The notes under the pieces: model-generated
Databases searched by the model: none
Told to the model about the DNA's origin: nothing
The model's input: only the letters and a program-made list of their open reading frames with translations
Made by a program: the position numbers and the translations under genes
Shown here: positions 34,272-46,100 of the stretch, one piece after another
How positions within the stretch are numbered: position 1 is the stretch's first letter
Layout of the letters: each line of letters begins with the position of its first letter
Assembly (NCBI GenBank): GCA_000149265.1
Contig: CH002572.1
Coordinates: forward strand, 1 to 64,000
DNA: 64,000 nucleotides
Origin: Ciona savignyi
Lineage: Eukaryota; Chordata; Ascidiacea; Phlebobranchia; Cionidae
Direction of reading: 5' to 3'

Positions 34272-37142
34272 TCACGCCTCTTCTTCATTGACGTCAATAT
34301 TCGCGAATTTAAAATCTTCGAATATAGCGGTGTTGACGTAGTTCTGGAATGACGTGATAATGTGAATTTCTAATGATGCAGTGAAAATAATATTAACATT
34401 GTAATGTAGAGAAAAACAAAATGCCTTTATAAGATTAAATAAAATAGGATTCTGATGTTTTCCCCGTAAATGGGAGAAACCCAATAATCTTGTGGGTCCA
34501 GGCAATGTTAGTTAAGTAAATTGCCCAAAGACATAACCGACTTGCCAGTGACCAGTTTCGAACCTACAACCCTTCGACTGAAAGACGACACACTATCCAG
34601 TGTAAAAATTATAGGACAGCAAAAAGGTAAAGTGTTAAAAACAAGACAGATGATGACAGAAGAAAATACGTTGATGCTACCATACACGGATGACGTTTGA
34701 CTTACTCTACTACTCCTGGCATCACACATCCGCTCGAGGGCGATGGAGAGTTGAGCAAAAGTTGGACGATCGTACGGACGATTTTTCCAACATTGGCACA
34801 TTATCCCAAACCTTAACGACACAGTAAACATTAAAACACGTATATTGCCTCTTTGTATAAAGTATCCCTTTCAAAATTTAAACCAAGAAACAATAACCCA
34901 AGCTTAGTAAGTACAGTACCAGTATCTTTTTATTTTTTAACCGAGCTTAGTTTCCCCGTTAAGGTTTCTTCATATGTTTTTGGCCGCTTAGATCTATTAG
35001 TAAAAACGTTGTCGGTCTGCAGGCAGTCGAGGGATTGTTTGATCGAAACCATCCGCTGGCTTGCTGGTTGTTATTTCGGGCAAGGTACTCAACGGGCGTT
35101 GCATGAGACCAGTGGATTAAAGGGGGGAATGAAACTATTGGAAGGTCTTAATCATATATGACACATTGAAATAGTTCCAATAACTTGACGGTGGGGGCGA
35201 GTTATAATCTGACGATGACTCGTGTAATAACGCTCCATTACGCATTCACAAGGTAATCTAACAATTTCCCCCAATCTAACTCTTGCGATTTTCCACTAAT
35301 AAAACGAATGAATATCCTATATAAAACCACACAAGGTACAATTTAACTGTGATATACACCATTTCACTCCCCTAATAGCGCAGTTACAATTAACAATAGA
35401 GAGTATTCCATTCCCTAAAAATACAACTTAAAATAACGATAGTCCGGCTGAATAACTAAAGTTTCGGTATTTGTTGGGACTTACACTTCACCGTCACAGT
35501 TCAGTGGTTTCTCCATCCGATACCCGGTCGGCAGTTTCTCAAATAGCTCGGTGCAAGACATCCCGCAATAGGGAGTTCCCCCAAGACTGACGATCTCCCA
35601 AAGCAGAATCCCAAACGACCAACTTGAAATATATGAAATCTATAAAGATCTTATAGAAACGGGATTAAACCTAAGCTATACACACAAGACTTAGCTAGCT
35701 TAGCTTTTTTTACGGGGTTAAGTTTTGAACCCATATTAGTTGATGATAAGACCCTTTTTGTATTCAAGATCTTTGTTCGAGTTTTTCACACTTACACGTC
35801 ACTTTTATATTTTTATTACAGAGAAGATTTCAAACCCATGATGGGCTAGTGTTTAGGACCGCTTTTGTATAAATAGATACACGTATCGGTCGCGTTAACC
35901 ATTCGGCCACACGACCGCACTTACACGTCACTTTTCGTCGTGTATACATTGTAGTTCAAGCTCTCGATCGCCATCCAACGGATCGGTAATCTAGAAACTG
36001 TTTTTTTCACGTAGACTCCTTCGCCCCGTGACAGCCCGAAGTCGGCGATCTTGCAAACGTAGCCGTCGCCAAGCAGTATGTTTCGGGCAGCTAGATCACG
36101 GTGGATAATCTGAGGATTTGGATTAGGTATTTATTTAAACCAGTACGGTAGTGTGGCCGAGCGGTTAACATGACCGATACATATACCATCTTTGCATAAA
36201 CGGTATTGGTAACGAGACGATCGTAGGATCGAAACTCAGCTCAGTTAAAAAAGGGTATGTTAAGGCCGGTTCAAATCTACTTCACCGAATAGTTTGGTGG
36301 GTAAATGCGTCGCCTTACAGCCGAAAGTTTAAAGTGTCGAAACCGGACGTTAGGTAGTAGTACATCAATATCGTACCCATGTTATAACTGTAATTTTGCT
36401 GTTTTTATAACGAAAAAGCCAAAAAATAAATTAAACTAAATAAGCGAAACTAAAGGAAAGTGGCAAGGTGGTTACCCTACTCTACCCGTTTTAGTTTTCC
36501 CAACTTAAATCACCTGTTTCTCGCTTAGATACGTCATTCCTAGTGTGATGTCATGAGCAAATTTGAGTAGCTGTGATTGTGAGAGGGAAGTGTAGGTTTT
36601 CTCTGAGTTCTCCAGCCTTCTGCTCTTTCTCAGGAACTGCAACAGCGACCCTAGCGGCGCGAACTCGGTGCACAAATACATGACGTTGTCGTGCTCGCAG
36701 GTGCCCACGAGCGCCACCACGTGTCGGTGGTATCCGATCCCCACCATTGTGTCGAGCTCGGCGTGGAAATCGTGCTTGTCCTCCAGTGTGCAACCGTCTG
36801 CGAGGTAGTGACGTCATTAGTCCATGACGTCATTTTTCGATGTCATAAAAATGTGATGTGTTAACGTCAGTAGTCCATGTTTCGACTCATAAAAAATTGA
36901 AAGAATAAGTTAAACTTCTCACTGCATTCACGTGAGGTTTAACCTTTATTTAGCACCAGTTAAAGTGACGTAATTATGACGTCACAATCTAACCCACCTT
37001 TGAGCATCTTTACAGCGGTTTGGATTAGTTCGCCATCCTTTCGTACCACCGCCTTGACGACTTGACCGAAGTTACCCACGCCAAGCGGTATGTCCTCGAA
37101 AGAAATATTCTCCCACGGTATCACCAGCGATTCCGGAAAGAT
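34272..37142 (-). CDS. tie: Tie exons 22-27: tyrosine kinase domain and C-tail
   Basis: 37142-36998: [20 protein letters not shown], glycine loop GVGNFG, ATP lysine in TAVKML. 36795-36514: helix C Glu (FHAELDTM), hinge [19 protein letters not shown]. 36109-35925: catalytic HRDLAARN, metal-binding DFGLSRG, activation loop Tyr in VYVKKT, then [10 protein letters not shown]. 35622-35485: [20 protein letters not shown]. 34811-34706: [12 protein letters not shown]. 34343-34272: [20 protein letters not shown] then EEA and TGA. All catalytic residues are present, so an active kinase is expected. The tail keeps the YVN Tyr but has Phe where human TIE2 has two further Tyr. Confidence 0.95.
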
Positions 37143-40100
37143 CTGTGACGTCATAAGCCCAGAGTAATCGATCGTGCACTTCACGTTATTGTTTACATCT
37201 TTTTATTTTTTAAACGGGCTAAGTTTTGAAACAATAATGGGGTCGATGCTGAGACCGTGTTTTTGTTTATAATTCGGTAGCGTTAATCGTTCGGCCAAAC
37301 GAGCGAACACGCCATTTATATATATATATATATATATATATACTTTTTTTACCGAGCCATGATGGGCTCGTCACTAGGACCGTTTTTTTGTATAAGAGTT
37401 GGTATATGTATCGGTCGCGTTAACCATTTGGCCACACGACCGTACGCCATTTATATTTATTTGTGTAGGAAAAGAACACCACAGTACATTGCGTCCTCAG
37501 GCAAGGTGATCGACCGGGCTGCATTTTGTAATACTACTGAATTTATTCACACGGTGTACGGTCGTTTAGTGAAATGGTTAACGCGACCAGTACATATATC
37601 GAATTCTATACCAAAATGGTCCTTAAAACGTCCATCTTGGGTTTAATACTTGGATCGATATATAAACATATTCACACGCTCAACAGCATAGGTAATCCGA
37701 CCGTGGGCTGACAGACTAGTCGCTGGGGTTACTAAGTGTTGGTGATATATTACATGGGACATATGGCCCTTGCTAACCGCTTATTTCGTATCAATTGTTC
37801 TACAAATCGTAATTTCTAACCTGGCCTGAATATGTGGAAGGCGCTCGGGAATTCCCCGATCGCATTGATTGACAGGACAAGAGAGTTGCGGATCGCGAAT
37901 GTATACCGCCACCTTGTGATGTCGATCCTAAAGTTGACGCCCGCGTGGTGGCAGTGATGCGATCCATTTCAACAAGAGGTGATTCTGGGTTCCTTCTCTT
38001 TTTCGCCTCACTTCGACATCTGTGGCATGACATATCTCATGTGACGTAATTTGCCTGACGTCATACACAATTACGTAATTTTGTAATAATGCCGTAAACA
38101 CACAGCGACTTTTAAACTCCCTTCCAGTATAGGGTAATAATGATGCTTTAAGCCGGGTCCACACGCACTTTTCCGCGTCGACAATTCATCGATTTGTTTT
38201 ATTATAGTGGTCGTACACTTTTGCCAGTTTGTAAACAAAACAAACAGCTTTTTGCCAGCGCGTGGATCCTGCCTTTGGGTATATATAGGATATTCAAGTT
38301 AACCCCGGGAATGAAAAAAGGCAATGTGCGTTAATACAATATCAATCATCAGATCACCTCACGCCCATCGTCGGGCTATTCTTTGTTTTGTGTATGATTT
38401 AAAGATTCCTTTAATTTAGTAGAACCCATCAAATGGGTTTAGGTAATTTTCATTAAGTGCCTTGCCCAAGAACACAACCGATTAGCTAGCGATCAGTGTT
38501 TAATCTGCAACCCTTCGACTGAAAGGCAACACACTAACTCAACACGCTATTCGGTCGGCCTTGCATAATATACAACCGGTGTAAAAATGCCTCCATGGAA
38601 CGCACCTGCAGTATACAATAATGAACACAGTAGCAATGATGGCTACAATTCCCCCAAGAACCGCCATGAGGATCTTAAATTCCTTTGTGTTTTTGAACAG
38701 AGGGTACGGGTTCGAATCCCCCGGTAGAGAATATTTATCTGGAGATCAAAATTAAGTCAAAATTATAATTTTATTTGTGTGTAAAAGACTAACATATTTA
38801 AGGGTAAATTCTAACCTTTTTCGAGGTTGATATTCTAACATGTTTCATAAGATATGATAAAATATTTAGGGAATTAATTAAAAGAAAATTTGGGTGTACA
38901 ATGATTTAATGATTTGTTTAGTGGTAAAATACCGATTTTGAGTAAAATTAGTATAACGTACTTAGGGTTGATAAATACAAAATAGAAAACTTTATCTTTT
39001 ATCTATTATTTAAGAGAATGTTACGTTATTTAAAACATATATCCCACCGTAAGTAATAAGGTTTAAAATACTAACATATTTGGGATTAAAATATATACAT
39101 ATTTTGATGAGTAATTCAATGTTTTAAAACGTTCAGGTAAAATTGAATTAACATTAGCGATTAACATTAATTTAAAAACATGAAACACGATTAAAAATTG
39201 TTAACCTTTTCCAATTAAAGTCCTAAAGTTAAGAACTGGATTCCCCGAACTATCACCGACGTAGTTGCTCGCTACCAGTTCCAAATGGTACAGTGTGTTT
39301 TGCTCGAGCGACGAAAGCATTTTCTACAAAATTAGGATGTTCATGTTTTATCTGAATTAAAGGCAAAGCATTCGTCAGACTACGCAGATAAATATATGTG
39401 CATTTTTGAGAATGGGAAAACGCAAGTGGTGTTAAGTCACGTGTAATTCAGATAACCTCGCGCCCACCTTCGGGTTACCGGGGATATTACAGTGTTGTAA
39501 ATGATTGACACATTCCTTCAACTTAATAGAACCCGCCAATACACTCGATACAGACAATGTCCACCATGTGCCTTGCCCAAGGACACAACCAACAAGCTAC
39601 CGACCAGTTTCGAATCTGCAAACTTTTGGCTGAAATTCGAGGCACTAACCCACGATTGAGATATTTTTTAGTATTAGTACAACACATTTATCCATTGGGA
39701 TCAGGCGATGTTCGCCCAGTGCCAAGGATAAGCCAGGGGCCTTTTACGTGATATAAATACATACAACACGAGCATTACCATCCCGTCCTCCTCGCTTTCC
39801 AGGATAAGTCGAACGGGGATTCCCCCGTCGTGATAATAAACAAGCTTAACCATCGTGATCCTGTAGCCCCCTCTGATGGCCCATTTTATCAAAGCTCCTG
39901 ATGACGTCACGTTCGTCACTCTGGCGCCGTATGGTGGAGGAGGCAGACCTATAATTCAAGGTAAATTATACGACTTATCTTAACGTCCTACGATCGTGAT
40001 ACCGAATGATTAACGCGACCAATAAATATACCATTTCTATATAAAAACGGTCTTACAGGACTATAATGGATTTGAGCCTCTGTGCGATAAAAAAACTGCA

Positions 40101-43100
40101 AGTGCTTAACTATTTTACTGGGTTTGCTCAGAACGTTTGTAGCATGCAATGTATAAGGCGTCGACCGCACGACTGTTTTGGGTAGGATAGGATAATCCTG
40201 TTTATTCCTGTGAATGGAAAAATGGAGGGGGTTCACACACGGGCAATCGTCAGATTAACCCACACATACCGTCGGGTTACACGAGCTATTGCAGTGTGTT
40301 GTGTATGATTCATACGTTCTTTTAATTCAGTAGAACCCATTAATTCGCTGGATTCAGGCAATGTCCGTTAAGTGACTTGCCAAAGGACACAACCGACTAC
40401 CTAGCGATCAGGTTAGCACGAAACATATTCCACATACCTAACCCTGCAGTTCGAGTTGTGCTTCGAGCCGAGAAACGCCCCATGTTCTCAGTCTTGGCCG
40501 CCATTTTGAAGAAATATACCGTGTCCGCCTTCAATCCTTCGATCAGTAGCGACTTCGCGTCACCGGGAACCACCTGAACGAGTGAGAACACATAAGTTAA
40601 CACCAAAACTTCTTAATATGTATTAGTGTATTGGTTAATTAGTACGTCACCTCCACTAGTATATTAGTACATCAGCTCCAATGCATAAGTTTTATATTTA
40701 GAGGTGCCACAACCGAATACACAAAGATGACAAAACTTGAAATGGCGGAAAATACACACACACATAATTTTATATTTTTAACCATGCCAGGTTTCGAACC
40801 CATGATGGGATATTCAGTAGGACGTTTTTGTATAGGGTTTTATACATGTATGGGCCGTGTTAACCATTCGGCCAAACGACCCTACGATATAAAATTACAC
40901 ATATACGCAGCCCGAAATCGCTTTGTGGTTCAGTGTGACGCCTTATCAGTGCGGCCCTTTTTAGCCAGCCGGAAAGTTGCAGGTTCAATTCTGGCCACAC
41001 TCTGTATGGATTTGTCCTTGGGCAAGTCACTTAACGGACATTGCCCGAACCAAATTCCAACTACCGTAATATTGTAAGCCTTTAAAAATTGCTATCTAGT
41101 CATTACAGTTTGTAAATCAACATTCTGTTCAGTTATATCTTTGATAAGGTAGGTATCTAATGCTCTTAATTAAATATCTCTTACCTTTGCCTTCCAATGT
41201 TCGTCATTCTGACGTATGTCATCCGTGTAAATGACGGTGAATGACGTCACTTCTGTGACGTAGGGTGACGGAGGCGGCGGAAGCCACGTCACAATCACCG
41301 ATTGTGGTGACGACTTTTCGACGTTCACGATCAGAGGAGGTTTCAATGGAACAGTGCTCATTGTTATAACGTTTATGACGTCACTCCAGGGGCCGATTTT
41401 ATTGGTCTTTGTTCGAACCCGGAAGTGGTATGACGTGTATTCACCTAAATTCTGCCATGGTAGTTTCGAATAGTTATTAAGGATTTCAAAATGTTTTGCA
41501 ACGTGAATATACTTGTAGAAACAAGCAAGTGGTAACTTAAAATATAATCAAAGATTTGAGTCAATCTTGATACAAGGTGCGACCGTTAATGGCACGGAAA
41601 ATCATATCTAGGCCTTAGACCTAAGAAAATAAAACAATAAACCATATTACTCATTTTTTACAAGCAAATGTAGTTTGCCTATAATTTTCTAGACTTATTT
41701 TTTATTTAAATGATGTCTGCTATTAAAACTTGACAGTAAAGATATCTAAAAAATAAGGTAGAAATGTATTTCTTATAAAAAAGCTTATTGTTTTTTGTTG
41801 TTATAATTTACACGCGAGTCTTTAGTTGCCATATATTGGGTAGAGAAATTTACTGTTTTAAAGTTAGCTAGCTTGTTTGTTTAATCAAAACATTTCAGAT
41901 CACAAAAAATACCGCCTGGTAAATAGCGTAAATACACCTAAAAAGTAAAGAAAAAAATTGAGTAAAATGAATATGTATTTCCATCGGAAGTCCGAAGGGA
42001 GCCTATAAAAATGTTATACATTTGGTGGAAAATTGCCTGCAAAAATATAAACCCAAATTTACCTGCACAAGATAGTCAGTTAGATTGGTCAGTTTCTCGT
42101 TGATTGGCAGCCAAGGCCCCGCCTCCTTTCTCACTTCCAACTCGTAACCGCGAAGAAGTCCGTTCGGTCGTTCGGGGATTCCCCATATTAGATGGATCTT
42201 ATCCGAGGTAGTGAAGTCGGTATGCAGATTCACAGGTTTGCTGGGTGCTTTGATGACGACATGTTATTACGTCATTATATTATCTATTACGTTATGTTGT
42301 TAACTATCCGAAGACTACTTGGTTTACCCGCTGATTATCGGTCTCTCTAACTATTTTCACTACACATTGGTGCAAAACCGATTTTAGCGGAAAATCGGCA
42401 CCGAGAGACAATCTTGAAGTTGGATTCGGCGTAGTCAACGCACAATTATAGGAACCCTAATTATCCGGAGTCCATTGTTACATAACGATTTTCTTCCAGT
42501 GCTGATATAAGCCATCGCAACACTATTTGCTCTACCGCCTATTTTAGTTGTGTATAACTTTGAGAAAGGAAAATGTGGCACAATGTCTTATCTTGTGCGG
42601 CTTATACATTACATTTGTGTGTTGATTACCCCAGGTCAATTTAAATAATTGTCTGCTAGTGCCGATTTCCGTTAAAAACGGTTTTTGTACCATTGTGTTT
42701 GTGTGGTTTGCGTTTTACTATCACTGTGGCAAAATTGGTTAGCCAGGTTTATTCATATACAGATGTATATGCAAAAACGGTTTTGAGGACCGACCCATCG
42801 CTGGCTTTAAACTTAGCCCTATAAAAATCGTAGTTCTGATTGATTAGTTGGTGATTGATATTTCATACAGCTTATTCGTAAGCTAAAAACTATAATGATG
42901 GCAACAAATAAGCATGTATATATACATGAAGCAAGCCATTACATAACTAGTTAAAAAAATATAAAAAAAGGGAAATAGAGAAAGGGAAATAACACACACC
43001 AAATTTAAGATTACGGCGTTCTGGTTAGTGTTAGGTCATGATTTGGATGAAGGACTATTTTGGGTGTTAGGGTTAGGGTCCTCCTAAGCGTTGCCCGTCA

Positions 43101-46100
43101 AAACCGTTAATAATTAATGCCACAATAAAAATCCTACTTAATGACGTAATATTACGTCATGCATTCCTTTAAATTCTCACCATCTTCCAATGTTTTGTTT
43201 CTTATAACGTCACTGTAAATTCCGGGGCCTTCGTGAGTGTATGCTCGAACTTGAAACGAGTATGACGTGTAGGGGGTCAAGCCGTCAAAACTGTATGACG
43301 TAATCAGTGACGTCACGTTGTCGTGAAACTTTATCGCGTTCGGCGAACTGTCGTTCTCCTCTTGAAATAGAATCTGCAATAAAGGATTGACCTTATGAAG
43401 AGCAGTCGGGCAATGTTTACTTAAGTGTTGCATCACTGCTATTTCGGGGTAAGTTTTTTTATTTTTTTATTATTAATTTTACCCAAGGTAAGTTTCGAAC
43501 CCATGATGGCGTTGTCACCCACTCACGTTCATTTTGTATAAATCTACAATCTAAAGTGGGGATCCCATCAAGGGATCAAAACTCAGCCCGTTTATTTTTT
43601 AAGAGGTTTAGTTATTCATCACCTTGTTTTAACCAGTAGATGGAATAAACTATTTATTTACTTTTTTTAACCGCGCTAAGTTTCGAACCCATGATGGGAT
43701 CGTCACTAAGACCGTTTTTCCACAGAAATCGGTTTAAATATCGTCGCGTCAACCATTCGGCCGTACGATCGTATGATATTAATACTTATATATGATTACC
43801 TCGTACGATATTATTGTGTACGGCTGGGCGTTTGTCGGAGTCAGCCATCCGTAACTCATCGTTGATGACGTATGATTCGCCATTGTGACGTCAGGTCCAA
43901 CCGGTGTTTCTATGGTGATGGCAGAATAAGAAAGTTATGGTGTATATAGGTAAAGGAAATGATACAGCATTTTATAAATAAACTAGGCTAAATTACGTCA
44001 GAGTAATGACGTCACATAATGACGTACCTAACTTGCCCATGGTGACCCTCGCAGGTTTGGATGTAGGTGAATCCCCGGCGCAATTGTAGAGCTTCATTCG
44101 TACCATGTAAACGGCTAGCGGTTTGAGCTTTTTTACTGTAGCGGTGTTCTGGTGGTTTTGTGCGCTTTTTACCTTGTAACTCAGTTGTAACATTTTCCAG
44201 TTGTTGCTAGACCATGTACCTGTTAAGAAGACGTTGAGTTACTGTGATTAAAGATAGGAGGCTTCTTTGCACACGGGCGGTTTATACACGACTTAAACAC
44301 CGTGTGTGTCACAAATAACCAGTAAAATGCGTGGTTTAGAATATCGGTTTTTCTTGTTTCATTCGATAAGGCGACATATACAGTGTGAAGCTATCAGAAA
44401 AAAACTGTAATGGGTGGGATTCGAAACCATCCCCATACGGAATGCACACCCATCATTCTACTAGCTGATCTACCCTGATCACAATCTGGGACAATAGTAG
44501 TATGAAGTCATCTTACCCAACCAGTATGCCGCCGATACATCAAAGTGTATAATAAATCCACCTACCAGCTTTTATACCAAGTGTTTAACATATCCTACAA
44601 TTAAATATGTATACTAGAATATTAAACCCTTATTCCAGAATGTATTTTGGACCAAAACAATTGTCGACCAGCATTACTAACAAAACGCTGACATATACTA
44701 ATCAACAACAGCCTACCGAGTTCTCTGTAGAATATCTTGTGACCAAGAACCGGGCCGTTTAGTTCGTCACGCGGGGGGATTTCCCACTGTAGAAACAAGG
44801 TCGTGTTCCCAATTGCGTAAATGAGGGTAATCCTTGGGGCTGACGTTGGATCTAAAGAAGGGAAGAAAGTGAATATATGTAAATATGGGGGTTAGATACT
44901 TATAGTGCTTTTCACTGAGCAAAAATATGACTAGGTCAGGTGCTGACATCTCAATAACAATATTCCCAGCATTTTCATGTTTATTCCTGTTTTATCTCCG
45001 TGAATGGGAAAACACCATGGGCGTCATTACACAGGTTCCCTATGTCGGATTACCGGGACCATTGGAGTTTTGTAAAAATTGAAACATCTTTTAAACACTG
45101 CATTAATTCACTGGGATTAGGCGATGTTTACTAATTGCATTGTCTAAGGATCCAACAAACTAGCTGGCTGCCAGTTTCGAGATTGAAACTCTTCGGCCGA
45201 AGGACACACAAACCCACAAAGCTATTCTGTCGGACCATATACGTGTTTGTAATTACATCTCAGTGAACGGCAGAGAAAGATACTCTGGCTGCCTGAACCT
45301 AGACTCCATTATACACAATACACTAACAGCTTAATTAGACGATATTCTAAAATCCATCAATGTGGATTTCCCCGCCAAGATACAAATAACCCATCCACCC
45401 ATTCGATAAAGATCGTCGGTTAACAAACAAACAAGAACAATCAAACTTACAATCACAATCAGTTGTGACGTCAGCAACCGGACCGGGAACCCCCTCCCCT
45501 GAATCTCCCCCTTCTCTGAACAAAACTACCCGGATGTTGTATTGTGTGGCTGGCTGCAACGGGTAGATCACCATCGTATCGTTACTCGTCGGCTGCCTGC
45601 GTCACAATGACGTAATCTTTACGTCATACTCAAATAACCAAGTCATCAAATAATTTGTTCAGTTTATCCAAACCAGCCTGGATATAAGTTTTTCACACAA
45701 AAATGACACGTTGCCCTAATATGACGTCATCAAACCAGAAATGACGCCATAAAAGTACAATACGCTTTGGTAAGAACGTAACCTTCCCCACACCCCCACC
45801 TCTCAAATATTCTGTAAAATCTTTCCTCGGCGCTTTTGAACCAAACTTCGCTCTTTCTGATTGGCCCATCGCCCGAATAGTTGCGACTATTTAAGCCAAT
45901 CACAAGCCGCGTAGCTGAGCGGCTTATTAGAAAAGGCGGGAGGCGCGGCGTTGGGAGTTCTGTTGATTGTGACGTCAAAGACTTGGTTGTTGCATTAATT
46001 ATCCGAAGAGCGATTTTAGCGAATCTTACCGGAAATTGTGAAATTGAACTCTTTTGACGTACTTCCGGCGCTCGTGGTTGCCTTGCAACGGAACGGTCCT

